This document shows, in pieces, positions 52,430-60,607 of a DNA stretch of 64,000 nucleotides. The stretch is from DAITQM01 sp039794245. GTDB taxonomy: Bacteria > Pseudomonadota > Gammaproteobacteria > Xanthomonadales > Wenzhouxiangellaceae. The notes under the pieces are model-generated. The model made no database searches, was not told the DNA's origin, and saw only the letters and a program-made list of their open reading frames with translations. The stretch lies in contig JBDIVS010000001.1 of assembly GCA_039794245.1 (NCBI GenBank), positions 62,001 to 126,000 of the forward strand. Direction: 5' to 3'. Both the position numbers and the translations under genes were made by a program. Position 1 is the stretch's first letter. Each line of letters opens with the position of its first letter.

Positions 52430-53230
52430 TCACAGCGCCGGCAGGCGCTGCAGATCACCGCCGCGATACCACTGCCCGGCCACCAACCCCGGCACCGCGG
52501 CCGCGACCCAGGCCGGTGGAATGCCGATATCGCCGAGCCATACCCGGCCGGCGAGCCGCCTGCCATCCGGGCCGGCCAGTCCGCGTTTGGGCAGCACCAG
52601 GGTCAGAGTCATGGCCGCTGCGATCGCCTCGCCGGGGGCCGTACCGAGGTCCGGATCCACTCCCGACGGCAGATCGACGGCAAGAATCGGTGCCGGATGG
52701 CGGTTCGCGGTGGCGATCAAGGCGGCTACCGCGCCGCGTGGCGCGCCCTTCAGACTGTAGCCGAGCAGGCCGTCGATGATCAGCGTCGCGGCCGGCAATC
52801 GTATCCGGCTGCCGGCCTTCCAGTCGCCCAGAATGCTCCTGAACGGGTGGCCGGTCATCGCCGTAAACCACCGCCACTGGCGGCGCGTGGCCGGGATCAG
52901 TTGCGATTTCGCCACCGTGCTGATCGCGGTCACCGCAAAACCCTGCCCGGCGAGCCGACGGGCCGCCGCCATTGCTCCGCCACCGTTGCCACCGCGGCCG
53001 GCCAGGACGAGAATGGGGGCAGCGGCGGGCTCAATGCACCCCGTGGCCGGCCAGCCGGGACAAAGACGTGCAGCCCGGGCCAGCAGACCACCGGCGTTTT
53101 CCATCATCTGCAAGAGGGCAAGGCCGCGGGCCATCGCCAGCGCATCGACCGCGGCCATCTGGGCGGCGGTCAGGGCGGGCGGCGGCGGGCCGTGATAGGA
53201 TGGTGCCCTGGTCCCACTTTCGATTGTCAT
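52430..53230 (-). CDS. nnrE: Stand-alone YjeF N-terminal (NAD(P)HX epimerase-like) protein
   Basis: 266 aa. Rossmann-like YjeF_N domain: LTAAQMAAVDALAMARG, LLQMMENAGGLLARAA, ILVLAGRGGNGGGAMAAARR, DGLLGYSLKGAPRG, AVDLPSGVDPDLG. In active NnrE the phosphate loop reads NNGGDG with an aspartate; here it is GNGGGA, so activity or substrate may differ. No NnrD (dehydratase) domain or gene is present. Start ATG 53230; convergent with the ABC operon, divergent from the acyltransferase gene. Confidence 0.82.
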   Translation of the reverse strand: MTIESGTRAPSYHGPPPPALTAAQMAAVDALAMARGLALLQMMENAGGLLARAARLCPGWPATGCIEPAAAPILVLAGRGGNGGGAMAAARRLAGQGFAVTAISTVAKSQLIPATRRQWRWFTAMTGHPFRSILGDWKAGSRIRLPAATLIIDGLLGYSLKGAPRGAVAALIATANRHPAPILAVDLPSGVDPDLGTAPGEAIAAAMTLTLVLPKRGLAGPDGRRLAGRVWLGDIGIPPAWVAAAVPGLVAGQWYRGGDLQRLPAL

Positions 53231-53304
53231 CAAAACGTCAACCTGATTCGCCGATAATCCGCCCGCAAGCGTCCTGTATCCGCCACTTTCTGGAGCGCAG
53301 TTGC

Positions 53305-55014
53305 ATGCTTGATATCGAAAAATCGCTCGCCAACCAATTTCCCGCCTGGTTCATCGGCCACCGCCAGCATATCACCCGGCCGCTCAGCCGCCGTCTCGGT
53401 CGCTGGATGGGTATCGCGCGGGCCAACGAGTTTCTGGCCGAATACGGCCACCTGACCGGCCTGACGCTGGTCGAGGAGGCCCTGCGTTATTTCAACTGCC
53501 GCTACCTGGTAGACGACATCGAGCGCGAACACATTCCGAGCCGCGGCCGGGTGATGATCGCCGCCAATCACCCGCTCGGCGGCCTCGATTCGCTGGCCCT
53601 GTTGAAACTGGTCGGCGAGATCCGCCCCGACGTCAAGATTCTGGCCAACGAATTCCTCTACGACATCGAACAATTGCGCGAGGTGTTTTTGCCGGTGCGC
53701 GTCCTGGGCAACGGTAAAACCTCCGCCGCCGGCTGCCGGGCGGTGATCCGCGCCCTGGAGAACGAGCAGGCGGTGATCGTCTTCCCGGCCGGCGAAGTGT
53801 CGCGCCTCGGGCCGCGCGGCATCCGCGACCGCCGCTGGCGCGAGGGCTTCGTGCGCTTTGCCGCCCGCACCGGGGCACCGATCGTGCCGGTACACCTGAA
53901 AGCGCGCAATTCGCCCTGGTTTTACGCCGCATCGATGTTCGCTCCGCCGCTCGGCACCGCAATGCTGCCGCGCCAGATGTTTTTGCGCCGCAAACTGCTG
54001 CGCCTGCCCGTGCGCATCGGGGCGCCGATCTGCCTGCCCAAAAGCTGCGGCGACGACGAGATTTCCGGCCTGACCCGGCAGATCAGAAAGCGCGTTTACG
54101 CCCTCGGCCGCGGCCGCCTTCAGCCGGCCGACATGCGAACCATCGCGACCGCCGAACACCGGGCGCAACTGGTCCGCGAGCTGGCCTGCACCGAACGCAT
54201 CGGCCTGACCCAGGACGGCAAGGCGATCCACGTCTCCAAATTGGCGCCCAGCTCCTGCCTGCTGCGCGAAATCGGCCGGCTGCGCGAACAGACGTTCAGG
54301 GCGGTCGGCGAAGGCACCGGCAAAAGGCGCGATATCGACCGTTTCGATCTGTATTACGACCACCTGATCCTGTGGGACGAGGACAGTCTGGAGATCGCCG
54401 GCGCCTACCGCCTGGCACGTTGCACCGACGTCCTCGCCACGCACGGCCTGCAAGGCCTCTATACCGCCTCGCTGTTCGATTATTCGCCCGAGATGCAAAC
54501 CTATCTCAGGCACGGTGTCGAACTCGGCCGCAGTTTCGTGCAACCGCACTACTGGGGATCGCGCAGCCTCGATTACCTGTGGTACGGCATCGGTGCTTTT
54601 CTCAAACGCCACCCCGATATCCGCTACGTTCTCGGCCCGGTATCGATCTCCGGCGCTGAGCCGCCGCAGGTCCACGACTGGCTGGTCGCCTACTACGACC
54701 GCTTCTTCGGCGGCGGGGCGAATCTCGCCGAAGCGCGCAAACCGTTTTCCTACAACGCTTCGATCCCGGATTTTGGCGAACTCGACGCCGAGACGAGTTT
54801 CAAGGTCCTGAAGGAAAACTTGGCCCGTCTCGGCGCGCGCGTGCCGACCTTGTACAAGCAGTACACCGAATTGTGCGAACCGGGCGGCGCGCGTTTTCTC
54901 GCCTTCGGTGTCGATCCCGATTTTGCCAACAGCGTCGATGGCCTGATCCTGATCGACCTGCACGCCCTCAGGCCGCACAAACGCAAACGCTACCTGGAAC
55001 ACGCCGCCGCCTGA
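53305..55014 (+). CDS. olsF: Bifunctional OlsF-like ornithine-lipid synthase (lysophospholipid acyltransferase + GNAT-type N-acyltransferase)
   Basis: 569 aa. Residues ~60-270 are a PlsC/OlsA-type O-acyltransferase with the HX4D motif (AANHPLGGLD, His near 89) and FPAGEVSRLG. Residues ~300-560 are an OlsB-like N-acyl domain: DLYYDHLILWDEDSLEIAGA, YRLARCTD, YTASLFDYSP, ELGRSFVQPHYW and LGPVSISG. This order matches OlsF, which makes ornithine lipids from ornithine in one protein. Start ATG 53305 has TGGAG at 53291-53295; the frame upstream is a shadow of nnrE. Membrane-associated. Substrate amino acid is inferred. Confidence 0.88.
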   Translation: MLDIEKSLANQFPAWFIGHRQHITRPLSRRLGRWMGIARANEFLAEYGHLTGLTLVEEALRYFNCRYLVDDIEREHIPSRGRVMIAANHPLGGLDSLALLKLVGEIRPDVKILANEFLYDIEQLREVFLPVRVLGNGKTSAAGCRAVIRALENEQAVIVFPAGEVSRLGPRGIRDRRWREGFVRFAARTGAPIVPVHLKARNSPWFYAASMFAPPLGTAMLPRQMFLRRKLLRLPVRIGAPICLPKSCGDDEISGLTRQIRKRVYALGRGRLQPADMRTIATAEHRAQLVRELACTERIGLTQDGKAIHVSKLAPSSCLLREIGRLREQTFRAVGEGTGKRRDIDRFDLYYDHLILWDEDSLEIAGAYRLARCTDVLATHGLQGLYTASLFDYSPEMQTYLRHGVELGRSFVQPHYWGSRSLDYLWYGIGAFLKRHPDIRYVLGPVSISGAEPPQVHDWLVAYYDRFFGGGANLAEARKPFSYNASIPDFGELDAETSFKVLKENLARLGARVPTLYKQYTELCEPGGARFLAFGVDPDFANSVDGLILIDLHALRPHKRKRYLEHAAA

Positions 55015-55105
55015 ATACGTCGGCCGGAGTCATCATCCCCCGGCGCAGCCGGCGCTCTGCGATGGCTGCCCCGCAACGGAGGGTAGTCGTCTATACCCAG
55101 TCATG

Positions 55106-55176
55106 ATCACCACAAAGGGCACGAAGGGCTTGTTTCGATTAATTCCATTCTTCGTGTCCTATCTTCGTGGTGTGAT
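55106..55176. repeat. Imperfect inverted repeat with CTTCGTG units
   Basis: Left arm ATCACCACAAAGGGCACGAAG (55106-55126, 21 bp written as two parts ATCACCACAAAG and GGCACGAAG) opposes CTTCGTG...CTTCGTGGTGTGAT (55150-55176). Related CTTCGTG pairs occur at 58659-58685. Intergenic; no gene in 55015-55393. Confidence 0.5.
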
Positions 55177-55334
55177 TTATAATGTGTTTTCCAGGATAGA
55201 TGCGCGCCGTCCTGGCCCGTACCCCTGCGAGGTCGCCTTTGGTGCGTCCAAATTCGTTCCCGACGAATTTGTCCGGATTGCGCCGCTGCCGCGGGCGCGT
55301 CCGGAATGACGAAAGGGAAAACCGGGCGCCGGCC

Positions 55335-55363
55335 GTGACATCGGGCGCCGCTTCCGCTATAAA
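55335..55363 (+). promoter_or_regulatory. Predicted sigma70 promoter of the metX-cupin operon
   Basis: GTGACA (55335-55340), 17-bp spacer, TATAAA (55358-55363), 30 bp before the metX-like GTG. CGGGCGCCG occurs on both sides of the -35 (55323-55331 and 55342-55350) and could be an operator pair. Confidence 0.6.
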
Positions 55364-55393
55364 TGCCGGCCTCGACCCTCGTGGAAGCCAGCC

Positions 55394-56485
55394 GTGCCCC
55401 TCAGCCCCGCCACCCATCTTCTCGAAATCGCCGAACCGTTCGTTTTTTATCGCGGCGGTGCCGTTGCGCCGTTGACCCTGGCCTACGAAACCTGGGGGCA
55501 GCTCGCCGCCGGGCGCGACAACGCCGTGCTGGTATTCACCGGCCTGTCGCCGGGGGCGCACGCCGCCTCGTCGCCGGCCGACCCGGCGCCCGGCTGGTGG
55601 GAAGGGATGATCGGCCCCGGCCGGGCGATCGATACCGGCCGCTGGTTCGTTATCTGCGTCAATTCCCTGGGCAGTTGCCGGGGTTCGACCGGACCGGCCG
55701 CGCCGCATCCGGCCGACGGCCGCCCGTGGCGCCTGCGCTTTCCTGAACTGGCGATCGAGGACATCGCCACCGCCACCCGCCTGGTCATCGACCATCTCGG
55801 CATCGAGCGGCTCGACACCCTGGTCGGCCCCTCGATGGGCGGCATGAGCGCCCTGGCCTGGCTGCGCCTCTACCCCGGGTGCGCCCGGCGGCTGATCAGC
55901 CTGTCCTCGGCCCAGGCGGCCAGCCCGTGGGCGATCGCCATCCGTTCGCTACAACGTGAAGCGATCACCGGCGACCCCAAATGGCGAAACGGCGATTACG
56001 ATCCCGCCGACGGGCCGGTCCACGGCATGCGCCTGGCCCGCAAGCTGGGCATGATCAGCTACCGCTCGGCGGCCGAATGGCGGGCCCGCTTCGGGCGGCA
56101 GTTGCAAGATGTCTATCCACCCGGTCTATTCGGTATGCGCTATGCGGTCGAATCCTATCTCGAAAAACACGCCCGGGCCTTCGCCGCGGAGTTCGATCCG
56201 GCCTGTTATCTGTACCTGTCGCGGGCGATGGACAATTTCGAAGCCGCCGAGGGGCACTCGTCGCTGTCCGAGATGTTCGCCGCCAGCGGCCTCGAATCGG
56301 CGCTGGTCATCGGTGCCGCCAGCGACAGCCTGTTTCCGCTCTGGCAGCAGCGCGAAATCGCAGCCGCGCTCGATGCCGCCGGGGTTCAGACCCGCTTTGT
56401 CGAAACCCCGTCGCTCCAGGGACACGACGCATTTTTGCTAGACTTTGAACACTTCGCCCCGCCGGTCGCCGAGATGCTGCAATGA
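55394..56485 (+). CDS. MetX-family O-acyltransferase, candidate serine O-succinyltransferase
   Basis: 363-aa alpha/beta hydrolase-fold acyltransferase. LAYETWGQL, VNSLGSCRGSTGPAAPHP, catalytic Ser near 148 in VGPSMGGMSALAW, Asp in AASDSLFP and His in LQGHDAFLLDFE. Classical homoserine acetyltransferases carry an LGGC-GTTGP-like loop; SLGSC-GSTGP resembles the MetX subgroup described as serine O-succinyltransferases acting in cysteine synthesis. The subgroup assignment is from memory of those motifs and needs an alignment. Start is GTG 55394. ATGA-coupled to a cupin resembling cysteine dioxygenase, which fits a cysteine link. Confidence 0.85.
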   Translation: MPLSPATHLLEIAEPFVFYRGGAVAPLTLAYETWGQLAAGRDNAVLVFTGLSPGAHAASSPADPAPGWWEGMIGPGRAIDTGRWFVICVNSLGSCRGSTGPAAPHPADGRPWRLRFPELAIEDIATATRLVIDHLGIERLDTLVGPSMGGMSALAWLRLYPGCARRLISLSSAQAASPWAIAIRSLQREAITGDPKWRNGDYDPADGPVHGMRLARKLGMISYRSAAEWRARFGRQLQDVYPPGLFGMRYAVESYLEKHARAFAAEFDPACYLYLSRAMDNFEAAEGHSSLSEMFAASGLESALVIGAASDSLFPLWQQREIAAALDAAGVQTRFVETPSLQGHDAFLLDFEHFAPPVAEMLQ

Positions 56486-57072
56486 GAACCGCGAACACCG
56501 CCGTTGCCTACGAATTCCCCGGTAAATCGATTCTGATCGACGCCGTCAAAAACGCCGTCAGCGGCGATTGCCCACACACCATTACCGACTGCCTGCGCGA
56601 GACGCTGTGCCGGCTGATCGACGAGCGGGCAATCGAACTGCCGGCCGAGGTGTTCGCGCCGGTCAGCGGTCACTACGCCCGGCGCGAGCTGTACCACGAT
56701 CCGGAGCGCGGCTTTACGATCATGGCAATGACCTGGGGCCCGGGCCAGGGGACGCCGATCCACGACCACGCCGGCATGTGGTGCGTCGAGGGTGTCTGGC
56801 AGGGAACGATCGAGGTCACCCAGTACGAACAAACCGCCGCCGACGCCGGCCGCTGCCGTTTCGAATCGGTCGGTGCCATCCGCGCCGGCACCGGCAGCGC
56901 CGGCAGCCTGATCCCGCCGCACGAGTACCACGCGATCCGCAACCCGAGCGGCCGCGAAATCGCCGTCTCGATCCATATCTACCGCGGCGAAATGACCCAA
57001 TGCAGCGTTTTCCTCCCCGCCGGCGACGGCTGGTACCGGCGCCAGAGCCGCCTGCTGCACTGCGACAACTAA
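56482..57072 (+). CDS. Cupin-fold thiol dioxygenase (cysteine dioxygenase family-like)
   Basis: 196 aa. Cupin barrel with iron ligands in TPIHDHAGMWCVEGVWQG (His94, His96) and a third His in PPHEYHAIRN (near 151), the three-His pattern of cysteine and 3-mercaptopropionate dioxygenases. No Tyr-Cys crosslink can be confirmed. Probably oxidises a thiol to a sulfinate. Starts inside the stop of the MetX-like gene, so the two proteins are made together. Confidence 0.82.
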   Translation: MRTANTAVAYEFPGKSILIDAVKNAVSGDCPHTITDCLRETLCRLIDERAIELPAEVFAPVSGHYARRELYHDPERGFTIMAMTWGPGQGTPIHDHAGMWCVEGVWQGTIEVTQYEQTAADAGRCRFESVGAIRAGTGSAGSLIPPHEYHAIRNPSGREIAVSIHIYRGEMTQCSVFLPAGDGWYRRQSRLLHCDN

Positions 57073-57191
57073 CCGCGACCTGTTTCGTCGAATTCCGCCC
57101 CCCGCTTTCGGGTATCATTTGTAGCACCCGGTTCTGCCGGGCGGCCTGTGCACCGCTGCTCATGCCGCGGTGCCAGAAATAGAAATATCAA

Positions 57192-57227
57192 TGCCCGCAT
57201 GGACCTGTAAACGCGACCAGGCGGGCA
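57192..57227 (+). promoter_or_regulatory. Leader hairpin before the CTERM-like gene
   Basis: TGCCCGC (57192-57198) pairs with GCGGGCA (57221-57227), 2 bp before CAGGAGGG. It could tune access to the ribosome site. Upstream at 57113, TATCAT could serve as a -10, without a clear -35. Confidence 0.35.
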
Positions 57228-57242
57228 ACAGGAGGGTTAATC

Positions 57243-58148
57243 ATGCTCTCGCGCTATCTGCTTGCCGGCGGCCTGCTGTTCGCCGCCTTTCAAGCCTCCG
57301 CCCAACCGACACCCGATGTCGCCTATCTGCGCGGCACATCGGCGCCGTGGGGCGAGGTGACCAATGAAGCGGCGATGGACCTCGCCTTCGGCGTCGGCAA
57401 CTGGGCCGACCTTCGGATGGCGGGCGGCCCGGCGCCGTTTCAGCCCGGCTCCGGGTTCCGGTTCATCTTTCTCGAAGGCGGTGACGACACAGCGAACGAG
57501 CTCAACGCCTATCTCACCGCCAACCGGGCGGCGATCGAGGCATTCGTTGCCGCCGGCGGCCGGCTGCTGCTCAATGCCGCGCCGAACGAGGGCGGCGATA
57601 TCGACTTCGGCTTCGGCGGCCACCTGCTAAATTACAGCGTCGGAGGGGAATTTTTTGCCGACACCGTCACCGCCGCCGATGCCGCCCACCCGGTGTTCGC
57701 CGGGCCGTTCACACCGGTGGTGGCGGACTACACCGGCAACCATTTCGGCCACGCCATTATCAACGGCCCGCTGGCGCCGATCATCCTCAGCAACGATGTG
57801 CCGCCGCCCCCACCGGTCAACGGCCCGGCCAGGCTCAGCACGCCCGTCCCGTCCGGCGGCGGTTTCCCGCCGGTCGGCTCGGTGGTGCTCGGTGAACTGG
57901 CCTTCGGCTCGGGCTGCGTGCTGCTCGGCGGCATGACCACCGACAATTTCCACAGCCCGCAGCCCGAAGCGGCCAACCTGCGCGCCAATATCCTCGATTA
58001 CACCGCGAACAATGCCACTTGCGGGGCCGGCACCGGCACCCTGCCGCCGCCCGCCGCCGTGCCGGCACTCGGCCTGACCGGCCTGATCGCGATCTTCCTG
58101 CTCATCGTCTTTGCCGCCTGGTTCGGCTTCAGCCGCCGCCCGGCATGA
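57243..58148 (+). CDS. Secreted protein with GATase-like domain and IPTL/PEP-CTERM-like sorting tail
   Basis: 301 aa. Signal peptide MLSRYLLAGGLLFAAFQASA; a body with RFIFLEGGDDTANELNAYL and IEAFVAAGGRLLLNAAPNEG, reminiscent of class I glutamine-amidotransferase-like (ThuA-type) folds. The C-terminus has the tripartite sorting layout: VPALG motif, hydrophobic helix (LTGLIAIFLLIVFAAWFGF) and basic end SRRPA. Such tails are processed by exosortase-like proteases; no sortase gene is in the window. CAGGAGGG 6 bp before ATG. Function unknown. Confidence 0.8.
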   Translation: MLSRYLLAGGLLFAAFQASAQPTPDVAYLRGTSAPWGEVTNEAAMDLAFGVGNWADLRMAGGPAPFQPGSGFRFIFLEGGDDTANELNAYLTANRAAIEAFVAAGGRLLLNAAPNEGGDIDFGFGGHLLNYSVGGEFFADTVTAADAAHPVFAGPFTPVVADYTGNHFGHAIINGPLAPIILSNDVPPPPPVNGPARLSTPVPSGGGFPPVGSVVLGELAFGSGCVLLGGMTTDNFHSPQPEAANLRANILDYTANNATCGAGTGTLPPPAAVPALGLTGLIAIFLLIVFAAWFGFSRRPA

Positions 58149-58163
58149 ACCCAACAGTTGGGT
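58149..58163. repeat. Palindrome ACCCAACAGTTGGGT (empty target site)
   Basis: Starts at the base after the CTERM-like gene's TGA. Reads as ACCCAACTGTTGGGT on the opposite strand, so it is the same site as at 49568. Confidence 0.6.
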
Positions 58164-58260
58164 GAACTGACGCCCCCGCCGGCCGGACCGACCCGGCCGG
58201 CGACTTGCTACAATGCCCCCTGCCGCCGGCGCCCCGGCGCCGGCGGTGTATCGTTTCCCG

Positions 58261-58345
58261 GCCGGGATGGCGGAACTGGTAGACGCGCTGGATTTAGGTT
58301 CCAGTGGGGCGACCCGTGGAGGTTCGAGTCCTCTTCCCGGCACCA
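58261..58345 (+). tRNA. tRNA-Leu (anticodon TAG)
   Basis: Class II cloverleaf: acceptor GCCGGGA/TCCCGGC, anticodon arm CTGGATTTAGGTTCCAG with TAG, variable arm TGGGGCGACCCGT, T-arm GGTTCGAGTCC, encoded CCA at 58343-58345. TACAAT at 58209-58214 is a likely -10. Confidence 0.97.
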
Positions 58346-58828
58346 TTTCCCATCACCGCTCATCTCTTCATTTTCAATGCGCCGGCAACACATCTGAACG
58401 ACCACAGGGGTGAGGGCATGCTTGCCCGAGTCAATCACCCTCACCACCTTGCCCGCGCCAGGATTGAATGGTCCGCAACGGGAAGAAATGATACAGATTC
58501 CACCACGAAGAATTGAATTTTATGAATGGTGGAATCTGCTGATTGGCTGACGAGGTTCATCGCGAGCAGGGGTTGCTGGAATTCACGTATAAACCAAACC
58601 GGTGTCAAGACCGGTTTGCCGCCCGCCTGCAATGTCTCGAAGGTCCATTTTGCGACACCTTCGTGCTCTTTATGTCCTTCGTGATAAAAACCGTCCTCAA
58701 ATGGCCTACACGCTTTTGTGGAGCGCCTATTTGTTTATTGAAGAGGAAGTATTTTTAGCTATATCGTGCCGGCACAACGATTGTGTTACAATGATTTTTT
58801 GGCAGATGAAAGTGACGGATATACGATT
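58346..58828. other. Intergenic region with two hairpins and a CTTCGTG repeat
   Basis: No gene seen. GATTCCACCA (58496-58505) and TGGTGGAATC (58527-58536) form a 10-bp inverted repeat. CAAACCGGT (58595-58603) and ACCGGTTTG (58610-58618) form a 9-bp hairpin. CTTCGTGCTCTTTATGTCC.. at 58659-58685 resembles the arm at 55150. Base composition is AT-richer than the neighbours. Confidence 0.6.
58773..58792 (+). promoter_or_regulatory. Extended -10 promoter and dyad upstream of the NAGGN operon
   Basis: TGT-TACAAT (58784-58792) is an extended -10 lying 36 bp before the asnB-like ATG. CACAA-CGA-TTGTG (58773-58785) is a perfect dyad overlapping its upstream edge, a candidate operator for osmotic control. 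Confidence 0.45.
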
Positions 58829-60607
58829 ATGTGCGGCATTGCCGGCATACTGGCCCTTGGCGCCGAGGAACCGGATATCGCGGCGCTGACGGCGTGCGCG
58901 GCACAGCTCGCACCGCGCGGGCCGGATGGTTACGGTCTGCTCGCGAGACAAAATCTGGCGCTGGCGCACCGCCGCCTCAAAATCATCGATCTTTCCGAAC
59001 ACGCCGCCCAGCCGATGCATGATCCAGCGCTCGGCCTCAGCCTGGTGTTCAACGGCTGCATCTACAATTACCGGGAATTGCGGGACGAACTGAGCGCCGC
59101 CGGTTATCGTTTCTTTTCGTCCGGCGATTCCGAGGTCATCCTCAAAGCCTGGCACGCCTGGGGGGCGGCATGCGTCGAGCGTTTCAACGGCATGTTCGCG
59201 TTTGCGCTTTTTGACGAGGCGCGCAACAGGCTCTACCTTGCCCGCGACCGGCTCGGAATCAAGCCGCTTTATTACACTCAAAACGCCGCCGAGATGCGTT
59301 TCGCCTCGGCCCTGCCGGCGCTGCTCGCCGCCGGCGGGCTGTCACTTGATCTCGACCCTGTCGCCTTGAACTATTACTGCAACTTTCACGCCGTCGTGCC
59401 GGCGCCCTATACGATATTCAAGGCGGTACGTAAGGTACCCCCGGCCACCATACTCGAAATCGACGAAACGGGCCGCTGCCTAGAGAGCCGCTATTGGCAG
59501 GTCGCCTATGAACCCAACACCACCGCCGGCGAGGCCGAATGGCTCGACGGATTGCTGGCCGTGATGCGCCGCGCCGTCCGCCGGCGCATGGTCGCCGACG
59601 TGCCGGTCGGCGTGCTGCTCTCGGGTGGCGTGGACAGCAGTCTGGTGGTCGGCCTGCTGGCCGGCGAGGGGCAGAACGACCTCAACACGTTTTCGGTCGG
59701 CTTCGAACATGCCGGCGGCGAGCACGGCAACGAATTCGTTTATTCCGACCTGATCGCCGAAACCTTCGCCACCCGCCACCACCGCATCGAAGTCGAAACC
59801 GAAAGCCGCCTTATGCCGGCGCTCGAAGGTTGCTTCCGGGCGATGTCCGAGCCGCAGGTCAGCCACGATGCGATCGGCTTTTATCTGCTCGCCGAGGAAG
59901 TGGCCAAACATCTCAAGGTGGTGCAATCGGGACAGGGCGCCGACGAAATCTTCGGCGGTTATCACTGGTATCCACCGCTCGCCGGCAGCACCGACCCGGC
60001 CGCCGATTACCAGCGCCTGTTCCGCGACACCGATCATACCGGCTACCTGGAAATGATCCACCCCCGCTTCCACGGCACCGATCACGCCGCGCACCTGGTC
60101 GCCGAGCATTTCGCAACGCCCGGCGCCGCCGATCCGGTGGACAAGGCGCTGCGCCTCGACAGCACGGTGATGCTCGTCGATGATCCGCTGAAACGGGTCG
60201 ATAACATGACCATGGCCTGGGCGCTGGAAGCGCGGGTGCCGTTTCTCGATCACGAGGTGGTCGAATTCGCGGCACGCATCCCCGCGGCTTTGAAAATCAA
60301 GGGCGGCGGTAAATATATTCTGAAAGAGGCGGCACGCCGGGTGCTGCCAGCGGCAGTCATCGATCGTCCGAAAGGTTATTTTCCGGTGCCGGCACTGAAG
60401 CATCTATCGGGCCCCGTACTGGAGCGGGTGGGGGCCGTATTGACCGGACCCAAGGCGCGGCGCCGGGAATTATTCGATGCCGGTTACCTCGAACGATTGC
60501 TGGCCGCACCCAATGACGATTTCACGCCGCTCGGCGGCTCGCGGTTGTGGCAATTGTTCGCGCTCGAATACTGGTTACAACTGCACGTCCCGGAACATGG
60601 TTGCTAA
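58829..60607 (+). CDS. N-acetylglutaminylglutamine amidotransferase (asparagine synthetase-like)
   Basis: 592 aa. Ntn glutaminase domain with Cys2 nucleophile (MCGIAGILALG) and RGPDGYG; synthetase domain with pyrophosphate loop VLLSGGVDSSLVVGLLAG near residue 265 and VVQSGQGADEIFGGYHWYPP. The ADEIFGGYHWY form and length match the NAGGN-specific class (TIGR03104). It amidates N-acetylglutaminylglutamine to the osmolyte NAGGN. Start ATG 58829 gives the required Cys2; the upstream frame is not used. First gene of the operon. Confidence 0.92.
   Translation: MCGIAGILALGAEEPDIAALTACAAQLAPRGPDGYGLLARQNLALAHRRLKIIDLSEHAAQPMHDPALGLSLVFNGCIYNYRELRDELSAAGYRFFSSGDSEVILKAWHAWGAACVERFNGMFAFALFDEARNRLYLARDRLGIKPLYYTQNAAEMRFASALPALLAAGGLSLDLDPVALNYYCNFHAVVPAPYTIFKAVRKVPPATILEIDETGRCLESRYWQVAYEPNTTAGEAEWLDGLLAVMRRAVRRRMVADVPVGVLLSGGVDSSLVVGLLAGEGQNDLNTFSVGFEHAGGEHGNEFVYSDLIAETFATRHHRIEVETESRLMPALEGCFRAMSEPQVSHDAIGFYLLAEEVAKHLKVVQSGQGADEIFGGYHWYPPLAGSTDPAADYQRLFRDTDHTGYLEMIHPRFHGTDHAAHLVAEHFATPGAADPVDKALRLDSTVMLVDDPLKRVDNMTMAWALEARVPFLDHEVVEFAARIPAALKIKGGGKYILKEAARRVLPAAVIDRPKGYFPVPALKHLSGPVLERVGAVLTGPKARRRELFDAGYLERLLAAPNDDFTPLGGSRLWQLFALEYWLQLHVPEHGC

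Noticed and set aside
53230..55002. 590-codon minus-strand open frame opposite the OlsF-like gene
   Set aside because: Shadow of a real plus-strand gene with conserved acyltransferase motifs; the antisense product resembles nothing.
55300..55393. SAM riboswitch upstream of the metX-like gene
   Set aside because: The leader after the predicted promoter is only about 25 nt and shows no riboswitch core.
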